Shown here one piece after another: positions 41,540-51,255 of a DNA stretch of 64,000 nt. The DNA is from Desulfurococcales archaeon (lineage in GTDB: Archaea; Thermoproteota; Thermoprotei_A; Sulfolobales; Desulfurococcaceae). The stretch's first letter is position 1. The number at the start of each line of letters is the position of its first letter. Where the stretch lies: positions 186,001 through 250,000 of the forward strand of contig JALVYU010000026.1 in NCBI GenBank assembly GCA_027022365.1. The letters are read 5' to 3'. The position numbers were made by a program, and so were the translations under genes. A model generated the notes under the pieces. That model did not search any database. It was given only the letters and a program-made list of their open reading frames with translations, and was not told the DNA's origin.

Positions 41540-42802
41540 ATGAGCTTCGGGGATGTGGATAAACTAATCGATAAGATATACGATTACAGCCTTGAGGCCA
41601 GGGAAATAATTTCTCGACATGCCCACAAAACACCTCTAATAACAAGCTATACACTATCAAGTATTGTTGGTCGTAATGTCTACTTGAAGCTTGAGAATCT
41701 ACAGAAAACGGGTAGCTTTAAAGTTAGGGGAGCGATCTACAAGGTTTATAAGATCATAGAGGAGGCGCGCTCCAGGGGCGAGGAGGTAAAAGGAGTAGTA
41801 GCAGCTAGCAGCGGCAATCATGCTCAGGGGGTAGCGTACGCAGCAAGAGTATTCGGGCTGAAAGCCGTCATAGTCATGCCGAAAACAACCTCGGCCACGA
41901 AAGTCAATGCAACTAGAAGTTATGGCGCAGAAGTTGTTCTCCACGGCAATATATATGATGAAGCCTATGAGAAAGCCATGGAGATCGCTCGGGAGAAAAA
42001 CTATGTGTTCGTGCATCCTTATGATGATCCCCATGTCATTGCTGGACAAGCCACAATAGGCCATGAGATAATGGACGAACTAGCATCTCCCGGGTGTGTG
42101 CTCGTACCAATAGGGGGTGGAGGCCTAATCTCTGGTATAAGTATAGTGGTCAAGAAAAGAAAACCCGACACAAAGGTAATAGGGATTCAGCCAAAGAATG
42201 CACCAGCAATGTACAGGCTCCTCACGAGGAGCCTGGAAAACTATAGACCTAAACCATCAATAGCTGACGGGGTCGTAGTGAAGAAGCCAGGACAGATAAC
42301 GAGTAAGATCGTGGAGAAACTCGTGGACGATATAGTCTTAGTAGATGAAGAGGATATATCATATGCTATCAACTTCCTTCTCGAGAGAGCCAAGATAGTG
42401 GCAGAAGGAGCTGGTGCCCTACCAATAGCTGCACTGCTCTCGGGAAAATATGCTCCGCTAAAAGAACCAGTTGTATGTGTAGTCAGCGGAGGAAACATCG
42501 ATCCAACACTGTTGTCGAGGATTATCATGCATGAACTAGCGAAAGACGGAAGACTAGTCTCCCTAATAGGCGAAGTAGATGATAGGCCGGGAGAACTGGG
42601 CAAGGTGATAAAACTACTAGCCGAACATATGCTAAACATCGTTGATATAAGACATGATCGCTGGGATCCCGCCTTACTGCCCTCGAAAGCAAGAGTTGAG
42701 ATAATAGTGGAGGCGAAAACACTCGATGATGTAGTGAGGGCTCTAGAGGAGCTCGAGGAGAAGGGACTAAAGTTCAGAGCGAGAAGTGAGCTAGTGAAAT
42801 AG
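41540..42802 (+). CDS. ilvA: Threonine ammonia-lyase with ACT domain
   Basis: A 420-residue PLP enzyme. The Schiff-base lysine lies in LQKTGSFKVRGAIYK, the cofactor phosphate loop is VPIGGGGLISG, and the substrate loop SSGNHAQGVAYAAR is canonical. The last 80 residues (LVSLIGEVDDRPGELGKVIKL and on) are one ACT domain, as in the degradative type. It converts threonine to 2-oxobutanoate and ammonia, and may act on serine. The ATG at 41540 stands about 60 bases from the divergent regulator. It converges with a HAD gene, overlap 12 bases. Confidence 0.93.
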   Translation: MSFGDVDKLIDKIYDYSLEAREIISRHAHKTPLITSYTLSSIVGRNVYLKLENLQKTGSFKVRGAIYKVYKIIEEARSRGEEVKGVVAASSGNHAQGVAYAARVFGLKAVIVMPKTTSATKVNATRSYGAEVVLHGNIYDEAYEKAMEIAREKNYVFVHPYDDPHVIAGQATIGHEIMDELASPGCVLVPIGGGGLISGISIVVKKRKPDTKVIGIQPKNAPAMYRLLTRSLENYRPKPSIADGVVVKKPGQITSKIVEKLVDDIVLVDEEDISYAINFLLERAKIVAEGAGALPIAALLSGKYAPLKEPVVCVVSGGNIDPTLLSRIIMHELAKDGRLVSLIGEVDDRPGELGKVIKLLAEHMLNIVDIRHDRWDPALLPSKARVEIIVEAKTLDDVVRALEELEEKGLKFRARSELVK

Positions 42803-43435
42803 TTTTTTCAAATACTTGGGGATTTCTATTAGGTCCCCAATAACATAATCAGCATACCTACACGCCGTTCCACACGGGCTCATTGCGAAGGAGACGCCTA
42901 CATCTCTGAATATAGTGATATCCCATGAACTATCACCGACGTAGACAGTCTTACTCATAGGGATCCCATGCTTTTCTGCAAGCTCACACATGATTTCCAA
43001 CTTCTTGTCAGGAGGAACTCTTGGTACTCCGCCTGGGATAAGCTCGTCGCCGATGAATAGTAGCTCATTATAATAGCATTCACTAATACCCAGCTCGCGG
43101 CATACGCGGCTGACCAGTAAATCGACACCACTGCTAATAACGATCGTTTTAAAGCCGTCTTCTTTTAACATCTCAACTGCTCTTTTGGCAGAGCTCCTTA
43201 TTCTAATACCGGATAAAGCTTTGACTACATCTTTCTTCGTAATAGGTCTGCCGTAACTGTGGATCATTAGTGCTATATCGATCTTCATCCAGTCCAAGTA
43301 ACTGATTAAACCCCGCTTATACAGGTCAGCGAAATAACTATTGTCTCTGCTCCCGAAGTATTCGTGTAGCACACCCCAACTGCTATGCTCAACAGTTAGT
43401 ACGCCATCACAATCAAAGAACACTAGTCCTTTCAA
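42791..43435 (-). CDS. HAD-family phosphatase, phosphoserine phosphatase-like
   Basis: About 214 residues: motif I VFFDCDGVLTVEHS, motif II VISSGVDLLVSRV, K in PPDKKLEIM and motif IV YVGDSSWDITIF, with a helical cap between I and II as in SerB-type (HAD-IB) enzymes. Together with the serine genes at 16.9-19.9 kb it could complete phosphoserine to serine conversion, but the substrate is inferred. TTG 43435 with GGTG upstream is preferred; ATG 43447 is the alternative. It overlaps the upstream gene. Confidence 0.78.
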   Translation of the reverse strand: MKGLVFFDCDGVLTVEHSSWGVLHEYFGSRDNSYFADLYKRGLISYLDWMKIDIALMIHSYGRPITKKDVVKALSGIRIRSSAKRAVEMLKEDGFKTIVISSGVDLLVSRVCRELGISECYYNELLFIGDELIPGGVPRVPPDKKLEIMCELAEKHGIPMSKTVYVGDSSWDITIFRDVGVSFAMSPCGTACRYADYVIGDLIEIPKYLKKLFH

Positions 43436-44015
43436 GGCTTGATGCACCAGATGTACTCATTGACGAAACGATGTTTTTGATATAGTCTAGTAGCTCATCA
43501 AGTGTTTTCGCACTGTATTTCAGCTTAATTGTGCCAGATACATCATACGTAGAATCGCCTATCTCTATAACGAGCTCTACATCGTCTAGCTTGAGAGAAA
43601 CCCTGTTATCATCAATACCTATCTTTGCCTTCGGAAACTCTTTTTTCAAGTTCTCAACAATATTCTCCGGCGTTAGTGGTTTTTCCTCGCCAGCAAGACT
43701 TGGTAGTACCTCGTCAATAGCCTTCACAACACTTGGGAGCTCTGAATATAGCTTCTTGGTCTCGGTAAGTATCTCCTTGAGAACGTCCAGCTTGCTAGCC
43801 GATTTAAACAGAGATACTACAAGCTTGAAGTCCGCGCTCTTCAAGTATTTAGCGAGATTTTCGGGGTTACCGCCGAAGCTACTGAAATTATATTTTTCCT
43901 CGGCCTTTGCAATCATTTTCCGTACTTCGTCGATAATGCTAGCGACACTTTTATTGTTCGAATACTCCGCCAGCTTAGAGTTCACAATATGTCTCAGAAA
44001 ATCCGGGTACCTCAT
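43413..44015 (-). CDS. Conserved hypothetical protein
   Basis: A 200-residue, mostly helical protein of unknown function (RHIVNSKLAEYSNNKSVASI, KKLYSELPSVVKAIDEVLPS) ending with a strand-rich segment (VSLKLDDVELVIEIGDST, VSGTIKLKYSAKTLDELLDY). It overlaps the HAD phosphatase gene by about 23 bases and is probably co-transcribed with it. Confidence 0.6.
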   Translation of the reverse strand: MRYPDFLRHIVNSKLAEYSNNKSVASIIDEVRKMIAKAEEKYNFSSFGGNPENLAKYLKSADFKLVVSLFKSASKLDVLKEILTETKKLYSELPSVVKAIDEVLPSLAGEEKPLTPENIVENLKKEFPKAKIGIDDNRVSLKLDDVELVIEIGDSTYDVSGTIKLKYSAKTLDELLDYIKNIVSSMSTSGASSLERTSVL

Positions 44016-44147
44016 TGTTTTCTCCCTGCGGTGATAAGAGTGTTGAAGACTCTAATAATGCTGACTGATCAATATAATTATGCATAAACGATATAATGTT
44101 CTCTGACGATTAGATACAGGGAAAAACAAGAATTATGGGATGCATTC

Positions 44148-44453
44148 GTGGCTAGACATAGAGCTCGTAAACATCGTTGGAACCCCTATACAAGCGAAGT
44201 CCAAAGATTCAGCGTCTATCCTCGTATACAGGTTCCAAAAGAGAAATCGATTAGAATAGGCGAAGAGTTCATCGTTAAGATCAACGATGTCGATGAAAAA
44301 GGAAGAGGCATAGCAAGATACCAGGGACACCAAGTTATAGTCTATGATGCGAGCCTGGGCTCGAAGGTACGGGTTAAAGCAGTCAGAAAGATCGGTGAAA
44401 CGATCTACGCGGAAATAGTTGAAACCCTCAGTGAAACTGATACGGAATACTAG
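44148..44453 (+). CDS. TRAM domain RNA-binding protein
   Basis: A 101-residue protein with an arginine/histidine-rich head (ARHRARKHRWNPYTSEVQRF) and a TRAM domain at about 33-95: RIGEEFIVKINDVDEKGRGI, YQGHQVIVYDASLGSKVRVK. Stand-alone TRAM proteins act as RNA chaperones in archaea. The GTG start lies after GGGATG. The next gene follows by 30 bases in the same direction. Confidence 0.88.
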   Translation: MARHRARKHRWNPYTSEVQRFSVYPRIQVPKEKSIRIGEEFIVKINDVDEKGRGIARYQGHQVIVYDASLGSKVRVKAVRKIGETIYAEIVETLSETDTEY

Positions 44454-44483
44454 ACCTGCCACTGCCAATATAACGGGATTATT

Positions 44484-44822
44484 ATGCAGCGCGGAGTCAG
44501 CTTTATAAAGCAGGTCATCAGGGAATTCGGTATAGACAATGTATCGGCACTATTTTCTGGAGAACCACTTGTTTCCACTGATGCATGGAAGCTAGTAGAT
44601 ATAGCACGTAGGCACAAATATTGGGTAGAATATGAGGATGAAGAAGGCGATCCTCCTCAATGCTATGTTCTTGTTATAGTCGTTGATGACAAATACATAA
44701 TAGTGCTTGCAAGGAGTCATGGAGAGAGCGTGGCGTATATGTATGAGAAAGAAAGCGTCAATATGGATGAGGCAATACGTTATGCGCGAAAGATATTCAA
44801 TGAGTGTTGTTCACAGCTATAG
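44484..44822 (+). CDS. Hypothetical protein
   Basis: A 112-residue acidic protein: FIKQVIREFGIDNVSALFSG, then YWVEYEDEEGDPPQCYVLVI and ESVNMDEAIRYARKIFNECC at the end with a vicinal cysteine pair. No family recognised. It lies between the TRAM gene and an HD hydrolase gene. Confidence 0.6.
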   Translation: MQRGVSFIKQVIREFGIDNVSALFSGEPLVSTDAWKLVDIARRHKYWVEYEDEEGDPPQCYVLVIVVDDKYIIVLARSHGESVAYMYEKESVNMDEAIRYARKIFNECCSQL

Positions 44823-44917
44823 GTTCTCCCTGTGTAGATATAATATAGCGGAAGCAGAATATTAGAATCTTAAAACTAAATATTATTTTTAAGCCAGCGA
44901 ATAAAGCGTGGTGTTTT

Positions 44918-46327
44918 ATGGGGTCTATAGGGTTTATCAGGGATCCCGTATACAACTACATCGAGTATGATAAATCGCTTGAAAAACCAGTGATGGATAC
45001 CGCTCCCATGCAGAGACTAAGGCTTCTCCATCAGCTCCAACTATCCTATCTAGTATATCCAGGCGCTGAACATTCAAGATTTCAACACAGTATAGGCGTA
45101 ATGCACTTAGCGGGTCTTTTCGCTAAGAGCTTACTCCAGGGGATTAGCAAGGAATCTATCATAGAGGGCTATAAAGCCGTAGAACTCATCAAAGCAACAC
45201 GTATCGCAGGCCTCCTACATGATATAGGTCATGGGCCGTTCAGTCATGCCTTCGAGGAGGCGATCTATTGGACTTATGAACATAGCCTGAACATCAAGAA
45301 CCATGAAGAAGCAGGATACAATATAATAAAGAATACTGAGATCAAGTATATCCTTGAGGAGAATGGTCTGCTCGATATTGTTCTCCAACTATTATCTAAT
45401 AAGCAGCCCGAAGAACCCATACTTAAACTCTTAAGGAAGACTGTGAAAGAATGGATATATCCTGCCGATATACTCGATTTCCTCATACGTGATAGCTACT
45501 ATACAGGTACAAGAGAGTACGGACTAATAGACTATTACAGGCTTATAAGGCTCAGCCACGCCTCCCCCTTTGAACCGGGAAACATAGTTTTGGAGCTAAG
45601 GGCAAGAGGAGCACTAGCCTCTTATCTTAGATCCCGCATAGCAATGTTCGAAAACGTTTACTTCCACCCGGTAACACTTGTATTCAATAAGGCTGCGATA
45701 GAACTGCTAAGAATAACCGATGATATAAGTGGTGGTATATACAGAGAAGCAATTAACTCCCTCGGAAAAGGGGATCCAACAAAATATCTCTCCCTCAACG
45801 ATTATGAGGCGTTGAGACTAGCTTCAAACTATCGTGATAAGGATAAACGGATAAGTAGACTATATTCAAGCATAGTCAATAGGAAGCCTCTATGGAAGCT
45901 GTTGTACGAGGAAAAATACGTCTTATCACCGATCAATCTGAGGGGGCCAGTATCCATATTATTCAAAAGGAGAACTGCAATAGAATTCAGGGACAGGATA
46001 GAGAAAGCGGTGCGCGAGGAAATCATTGATAAAGGATTAAAGTATAAGGAAATGGAGGACTTCTGGGTAGCGATAAATACTCTTCGTCCCGTTCCACCAT
46101 TACCTGTTGGTAAGATAACATTCATTGATATCCCGAACAATATCACTAAATCAATTGATATACCTCATCTCCTCGACGAGGACGGCATATTGTTTAAACT
46201 ATTAATCAGAGTCTATGGCCCAGCCGATCTCAAGAAGTCGCCTGATAGGTTCAAATACGTAGAAGCTGTACGTGATGCTGTTAAAAAAGAACTTGAACCG
46301 AGCGCTTTGGGGGAAATAACCATGTAA
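44918..46327 (+). CDS. HD-domain phosphohydrolase (SAMHD1/dGTPase-like)
   Basis: A 469-residue enzyme. The HD metal site is clear: H in EHSRFQHSIGVMHLAG, HD in IAGLLHDIGHGPFSHAFEE, and D in WIYPADILDFLIRDSYYTG. The layout (an N-terminal region PMQRLRLLHQLQLSYLVYPG, then the HD core) is that of dNTP triphosphohydrolases and related 3'-5' nucleases. It probably removes triphosphate from dNTPs in the cytoplasm. It stands with its own TATA-like region upstream (AATATTATTTTTAAG). Confidence 0.88.
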   Translation: MGSIGFIRDPVYNYIEYDKSLEKPVMDTAPMQRLRLLHQLQLSYLVYPGAEHSRFQHSIGVMHLAGLFAKSLLQGISKESIIEGYKAVELIKATRIAGLLHDIGHGPFSHAFEEAIYWTYEHSLNIKNHEEAGYNIIKNTEIKYILEENGLLDIVLQLLSNKQPEEPILKLLRKTVKEWIYPADILDFLIRDSYYTGTREYGLIDYYRLIRLSHASPFEPGNIVLELRARGALASYLRSRIAMFENVYFHPVTLVFNKAAIELLRITDDISGGIYREAINSLGKGDPTKYLSLNDYEALRLASNYRDKDKRISRLYSSIVNRKPLWKLLYEEKYVLSPINLRGPVSILFKRRTAIEFRDRIEKAVREEIIDKGLKYKEMEDFWVAINTLRPVPPLPVGKITFIDIPNNITKSIDIPHLLDEDGILFKLLIRVYGPADLKKSPDRFKYVEAVRDAVKKELEPSALGEITM

Positions 46328-46354
46328 GAGCATAAATACTAATTACATCTTAAA

Positions 46355-46849
46355 TTACATCTTATAACCGATCTTTCTCAGGAACTCTTTTCGCTCTTTC
46401 TTATCCTCTTCGGTCTCAACACCAACTGGCGGATACCCATCCACTACTCCTATGATGGCTCTACCCTGATCAGTCTCGGCCACTATGACTTGTATAGGGT
46501 TAGCGGTAGCAACATATAGTTCTACGATTTCCTGAACGTTCTTCAGCTGATTCAAGATGTTTATCGGCCAAGCATTTCTAATGAAGAGCACAAAGGTATG
46601 CCCTGCACCGATCTTCAGAGCCGCCTCGATGGCTTTCTTGACGAGCTCCTCATCATTGCCCTCCCATCTCACGAGTCGTTTGCCACTCGCTTCGTTAAAC
46701 GCGAATCCGAACTTAATCCCAGGCACACTAGTTACTAGGGCCTCATATATGTCCTCAACGCTCTTAATAAAATGGGTTCGCCCAATAATTATGTTGGCTC
46801 CCTCTGGGATTGGTACGCTGATAACGTGGAGCTTCACATTGGCTGACAC
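46355..46849 (-). CDS. Adenosine-specific kinase family protein (DUF355)
   Basis: A 164-residue protein matching the archaeal adenosine-specific kinase family almost throughout: [40 protein letters not shown], and [19 protein letters not shown]. The family is small, single domain and unrelated to PfkB sugar kinases. A nucleoside phosphorylase gene lies about 740 bases away, so both may work in purine salvage. Confidence 0.9.
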   Translation of the reverse strand: MSANVKLHVISVPIPEGANIIIGRTHFIKSVEDIYEALVTSVPGIKFGFAFNEASGKRLVRWEGNDEELVKKAIEAALKIGAGHTFVLFIRNAWPINILNQLKNVQEIVELYVATANPIQVIVAETDQGRAIIGVVDGYPPVGVETEEDKKERKEFLRKIGYKM

Positions 46850-46949
46850 AGATGTTCACCCCCTCCTAAGCCTTACCGTTAAATATTAATGGGTGTTACC
46901 AACTAATATGCACTGACATAATTAGAACATATTCTCCTATCTAGGTGTA

Positions 46950-47588
46950 TTGGTTTTGGTTAAAGTTTTAGCAAAAACAGTATACTACGAGCCGAGAAAA
47001 ATAGGAAATGACACAGTAAGGATTACCCTACTTGAAAGAATAGAAGCTGAATGGAATGAACACAATCTTCGTAAGCACGAGAAACTAATAGATCGTATGT
47101 TAGTGCTAGCCCATAACAATGTCGTTAGACATATGAGTAGTGTAGGTGGAGAAAACAAGTATATTTTCTCAGAAGTCGAAGCCCCCGGTCTACGTGCAAT
47201 AGTTGGTGACGGCCAAATAAAGGACACGGAGACACTGTTGTTCCTTAAGCCGGAACCAGTAACACGCATTGTGATCCTCAAGAAGAATAAGGAGACAGAC
47301 ATGCTCGAAAAAATATTGGAGCTCAATATATCCAAAGAACTATGGTGCTATGAAACCAAATTAGAGTTCTTGAAAAACATGGAATGGGACGCCATACTCG
47401 TAGAATCTCCAGAGAGAAAAAGGATCATACTGAGAGAAGAGGCTAAGCTACCCCTACGTGAGAAAATCGTTGAGGAGTCAATGAAGCCTAGAACCCATAG
47501 AAAAACGAAGGCGAAGAAGAAAAAGACAAAATCCGACAAGAAGAAAAAGAGAAACAAGACAAAGAGAAAGAAAAGGCGTAGACGATGA
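46950..47588 (+). CDS. Hypothetical protein with a long lysine/arginine-rich tail
   Basis: A 212-residue protein. The first 175 residues are a beta/alpha domain I do not recognise (VRITLLERIEAEWNEHNLRK, TRIVILKKNKETDMLEKIL). The last 35-40 residues are almost entirely Lys and Arg (for example KKKKTKSDKKKKRNKTK), a nucleic acid-binding tail. Start TTG 46950 or TTG 46956, with GGTG before. The nucleoside phosphorylase gene overlaps its stop by four bases. Confidence 0.65.
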   Translation: MVLVKVLAKTVYYEPRKIGNDTVRITLLERIEAEWNEHNLRKHEKLIDRMLVLAHNNVVRHMSSVGGENKYIFSEVEAPGLRAIVGDGQIKDTETLLFLKPEPVTRIVILKKNKETDMLEKILELNISKELWCYETKLEFLKNMEWDAILVESPERKRIILREEAKLPLREKIVEESMKPRTHRKTKAKKKKTKSDKKKKRNKTKRKKRRRR

Positions 47589-48310
47589 GCGGCCCCCCAT
47601 TCCACATAAAAGCCAAGAAGGAGGATATAGCTGAAAACGTCATCGCCGTCGGTGATCCTGGAAGAGCCAAGATGCTAGCTGAGCTTCTTGACGATGCGAG
47701 ACTAGTTAATGAGCACAGAGGCTTCCTGATTTATACGGGTACCTACAAAGGCAAAGAAATAACTATAGCAACACACGGGATAGGATGCCCATCAGCCGCT
47801 ATCGTCTTCGAAGAACTAGGCATGCTCGGCGCGAAAAGAATTGTCAGGCTCGGAACAACAGGTGGCATGAAGCCCGAAATGGAAATCGGGGACGTCGTGG
47901 TTGCAACTGGCGCCGTATATCCGCCAGGCGGATGCGGTGTTGGAATGTATCTTGATGGACATTGCGGTCCGACAGCCCCTGACCCGGTGTTATCAACAAG
48001 GATCATGGATGAACTAGACAAGGAGGGCATTAAGTACTACTATGGCCCCGTATTTAGCAGCGATGCATTCTATGCTGAGGATCCGGGCTTTGCGAAGAAA
48101 TGGTCGGAGAAAGGCGTCATAGCAGTCGAGATGGAAGCAGCCATACTTTTCACACTTGGATGGATGAGGGGTTGGAGCACAGCAGCAGTACTTATAGTTA
48201 GTGATAACCTGTTGGCGGAAAAACAGTACCTGGCTACAAGCGAAGAACTACGTGCTAGAATCGAGAGAGTTGCAAAAACGATTATGAATGTCTATACTAA
48301 ATACTATTAA
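47585..48310 (+). CDS. Nucleoside phosphorylase (PNP/MTAP/UDP family)
   Basis: A 241-residue enzyme of the hexameric NP-I family: VIAVGDPGRAKMLAELL phosphate loop, THGIGCPSAAIVFEEL, IVRLGTTGGMKPEMEIGDVV, FSSDAFYAED, and the purine/ribose site segment VIAVEMEAAILFTLG. It cleaves nucleosides with phosphate; archaeal homologues prefer 5'-methylthioadenosine or purine nucleosides. The ATGA overlap couples it to the basic-tail protein gene. Confidence 0.9.
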   Translation: MSGPPFHIKAKKEDIAENVIAVGDPGRAKMLAELLDDARLVNEHRGFLIYTGTYKGKEITIATHGIGCPSAAIVFEELGMLGAKRIVRLGTTGGMKPEMEIGDVVVATGAVYPPGGCGVGMYLDGHCGPTAPDPVLSTRIMDELDKEGIKYYYGPVFSSDAFYAEDPGFAKKWSEKGVIAVEMEAAILFTLGWMRGWSTAAVLIVSDNLLAEKQYLATSEELRARIERVAKTIMNVYTKYY

Positions 48311-48356
48311 ACACTTTGTTTTTCATATCTAAGATCCCGTATTATTGGGGAGAAAA

Positions 48357-49793
48357 ATGCTTCCTAAGATTAAGATATACAATACATTGTCAAGAGACTA
48401 TGAGGAATTCACGCCCATAAAACCGGGCATTGTCAAGATGTATGTATGTGGCCCGACAGTCTACGACTACAACCATATCGGTCACGGTAAACCCTATGTG
48501 ATATACGATGCTATGAAAAGATACTTTTCGCTCAGAGGCTATCATGTTGTCCATGTGATGAATATTACAGATATTGATGACAAGATCATCAGGAGAGCTC
48601 AGCGTGAAAATCGTTCATGGAGAGAGATTGCAGATCAGTATACAAAGGACTATCTTGAGAGCCTAGAGAAACTAAATGTACATGTGGATATACATCCTAG
48701 AGTAACTGATCACATTAAGGAAATAATTGATTTCATACAAGTGCTGATCGATAAGGGATATGCTTATGTTGCGCCCAGCGGGAGCGTGTACTTCGAAGTT
48801 GACAAATACCCCGATTACGGTAGGTTATCAGGTAGACTGGACCGTTCACTCTGGAATCAAGAACAAGAATTCCTCGGAGAAAAGAAGAAACCCTATGATT
48901 TTGCCCTCTGGAAAGCTGCTAAACCCGGAGAGCCCAGCTGGGAATCACCATGGGGAAGAGGAAGACCCGGATGGCACATAGAATGCAGTGTCATGAGCAC
49001 ACGTTATTTAGGCAAACAATTCGATATACATGGTGGAGGAACAGACCTAATATTCCCACATCATGAGAACGAGCGAGCCCAGAGCGAAGCAGCCCTAGGT
49101 GTAAAGCCCTGGGTTAAGTACTGGGTCCATGTGGGAATGGTTGAGATCTCCGGGGAAAAGATGAGCAAAAGTCTTGGAAACATAATAACGCTTAGAGAAG
49201 CCTTTAAGAAATGGGGCCCGGAGACCCTCAGGCTGTGGTATCTCACGGGACATTACCGTAAACCACTTATATTCACAGATGAAGCCTTGAACCAAGCATC
49301 CAAACTATACGAACGACTAGTTGCATCTATTCAGCTCGTAGAGAAGCTAAGCAGGGAAGCAATCGATATGCATCGTATGGATGAACAGGACATTGCATTG
49401 CTTAATGAGATCCTAGAAACACATACACGGTTCCACGAGGCACTGAGCAATGATTTCAACACGCCTGAGGCGTTGGCGGCGGTGAGAAAACTTACGAACA
49501 TAGTATTTAAGGAGCTCCAGTACAGGCCAAAATACATGCTTGTATGGACAACATATAGGTTATTCAAGGAATTCAATGTTGTTCTAGGGGTTCTCGACAA
49601 ATATTTCACAAAGACACCTGAAGAGCTCGAGACATTTGTGGAATCACTGATAAAAATCGTTGTTGATATTAGGTCAAGGCTTAGGCAGAAAAAAGAATAC
49701 GAGTTATCCGACTTCATACGAGAAGAACTCGCAAAAATAGGAGTTGTACTAATGGATCGAGGTAAGGAGACCAACTGGATGATTAAGCGATGA
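48357..49793 (+). CDS. cysS: Cysteinyl-tRNA synthetase
   Basis: A 478-residue class I synthetase that charges tRNA-Cys. It has the N-terminal zinc cysteine in [11 protein letters not shown], the HIGH-type [10 protein letters not shown], the DIDDKI and WHIECSVMS blocks, and [10 protein letters not shown] (KMSKS). ATG 48357 follows GGGGAG; TTG 48345 is an alternative. The stop overlaps the next gene's ATG by ATGA. Presence of CysRS means cysteine is charged directly rather than via phosphoserine. Confidence 0.95.
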   Translation: MLPKIKIYNTLSRDYEEFTPIKPGIVKMYVCGPTVYDYNHIGHGKPYVIYDAMKRYFSLRGYHVVHVMNITDIDDKIIRRAQRENRSWREIADQYTKDYLESLEKLNVHVDIHPRVTDHIKEIIDFIQVLIDKGYAYVAPSGSVYFEVDKYPDYGRLSGRLDRSLWNQEQEFLGEKKKPYDFALWKAAKPGEPSWESPWGRGRPGWHIECSVMSTRYLGKQFDIHGGGTDLIFPHHENERAQSEAALGVKPWVKYWVHVGMVEISGEKMSKSLGNIITLREAFKKWGPETLRLWYLTGHYRKPLIFTDEALNQASKLYERLVASIQLVEKLSREAIDMHRMDEQDIALLNEILETHTRFHEALSNDFNTPEALAAVRKLTNIVFKELQYRPKYMLVWTTYRLFKEFNVVLGVLDKYFTKTPEELETFVESLIKIVVDIRSRLRQKKEYELSDFIREELAKIGVVLMDRGKETNWMIKR

Positions 49794-50491
49794 CAATATC
49801 GGCTAAACGTAAATAGAGGAGTAGCGAAAGAATAGCCCTTTCTTTTCTCGAAGAGCTAGGATACAGGATCATCGATACTCATGTCCGTATAAAACAGCAT
49901 GGTTTCGAAATAGCAGAAATAGATGCTATTGTCGATGATGAGAATGGGAATAGATATGCTGTTGAGATCAAGGCTGGAAGGATAGATGTTAATGGTGTCC
50001 GCCAGGCATATGTGAATGCGGTTGTTGCCGGATATAAACCACTAGTGGTGGCCAAGGGGTACGCGGATGACTCGGCACGAGAGCTTGCCGATAAACTTGG
50101 TGTTAAGGTGATACAGTTAAGTGATTATTTTCTAATTGAAGCGGAGGAGCTAGAGAACATAATAAGGGACACGATAACAAATACTTTGGCCGACTTCCTC
50201 ACGATCATAGCTGAAGATAAACAAATACCTCCCGGAGACCTAGTGCTTCTAGAGCAAATAGTGGCTTCTCCAACGATAAAGGATCTCTCGGAAAAACTTG
50301 ATCTGCATATACGTGATGTTGTGAAAGAAATAAAGAGATTACAGAACAAGGGCATAATTCCGAAGAATGCGAAGAGCTACGGAAAAGTCAGGCTCTATGC
50401 CGCTATGAGACTAACGGGTTATCACTTTGGGCTCTTGAAGAAACTCATATCTTCTTTGCACGAACAATGCACTCGGGGGGAACATACTTAG
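49790..50491 (+). CDS. RecB-like (archaeal type) nuclease with an in-frame TAG near the start
   Basis: The frame opens at ATG 49790, overlapping the CysRS stop, reads MTISAKRK, hits TAG at 49814-49816, then continues RSSERIALSFLEELGYR in the same frame to 50491, about 225 further codons. The nuclease core lies after the TAG but before the first downstream start codon: EIDAIVDDENG and YAVEIKAGR, the D...E-x-K site. From GTG 50012 only the last 159 residues, without the active site, could be made. GAGGAG at 49816-49821 lies ten bases before an ATA. So it is a nonsense mutation, a sequence error, or a rare start. Confidence 0.7.
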
Positions 50492-51098
50492 TCAGAAAAA
50501 TACGATCAGTTGCATAGAGCAACTCATAGCCATGTCTCTCAAGACACTTTGGGTTAATGATGAGAATAACTGGTTTACCATGCCTTCTTCCTGTATCGAT
50601 AGCTGTTTCTTCATCGATTGTTAGATGAACATATTGGCGCTTCATAGGCTTAATCCCCTCCTTCAAGATGCTCTTAATAGAAGACAGTGATGTTCCGTGA
50701 TATAGGGGTTTATCCCATTTTATCCTAGGATAATTAATGGATACTTTGAAGCTATGGCCATACCTAGCACGTATCATTCCGTTTTTCAGCTCAAATCTAC
50801 CCTTGGGATCAAGCCTCGCTATGGCAACTACATGCTCATAAGTGATCCATTGGTAAAACTCCCTGTTGTGCCAGCACTTCTTAATACCTCTGACGAGTTC
50901 ATCTATTTTTACCCATCCTTCACTATCGGGTTCTACACATGCTTCCCGCGGAAAATGTCTGAGGATACCGCTAATCAATTTGCTGAGCTTGACGCGCCTA
51001 GCAGGATCGATCAATAGTGTCCAGCCCCCAACACATTCATTATGGTTCTCAACATATCTGCCATCCGCGCACTTGTATATCGGCCTCAAGGACTTCAC
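50445..51098 (-). CDS. kptA: RNA 2'-phosphotransferase (Tpt1/KptA)
   Basis: A 217-residue enzyme of about the usual size plus a short zinc-type head (YKCADGRYVENHNECVGGW). The core reads RVKLSKLISGILRHFP, then the NAD-binding R-H-x-R type segment, PLYHGTSLSSIKSILKEGI, and YVHLTIDEETAIDTGRRHG. It removes a 2'-phosphate from RNA using NAD. In archaea, which splice tRNAs by RtcB without a 2'-phosphate, the substrate is uncertain. It overlaps the nuclease gene by 47 bases, convergently. Confidence 0.92.
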   Translation of the reverse strand: MKSLRPIYKCADGRYVENHNECVGGWTLLIDPARRVKLSKLISGILRHFPREACVEPDSEGWVKIDELVRGIKKCWHNREFYQWITYEHVVAIARLDPKGRFELKNGMIRARYGHSFKVSINYPRIKWDKPLYHGTSLSSIKSILKEGIKPMKRQYVHLTIDEETAIDTGRRHGKPVILIINPKCLERHGYELLYATDRIFLTKYVPPECIVRAKKI

Positions 51099-51171
51099 CC
51101 TACGATACCATTATAATCCTAGAAAAGATATAGTGTTAGACCAAGCTATGAGGAACGCGCCGGAAGCTGGA

Positions 51172-51199
51172 GCCTCTCCGTAGGCCAGGGCGGGGAGGC
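51172..51199 (+). ncRNA. Intergenic hairpin, candidate RNA element
   Basis: GCCTCTCC (51172-51179) pairs with GGGGAGGC (51192-51199), eight pairs with one G-T, over a 12-base loop. A GC-rich block (about 51150-51200) surrounds it in an AT-rich gap. A TATA-like CATTATAATCC near 51108-51118 is placed to start a plus-strand transcript. No guide boxes fit well. The hairpin may be an RNA gene or a structural feature; no family recognised. Confidence 0.3.
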
Positions 51200-51255
51200 C
51201 ATGAATGAACACTCTTTCTCTGAGCACTATCATGGTTGGAGAACCGCATATGGAT

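Noticed and set aside
49814-49816. TAG read as pyrrolysine
   Set aside because: Pyrrolysine genes are not expected in this group and no PylS/PylT is visible; mutation, error or unusual initiation is simpler.
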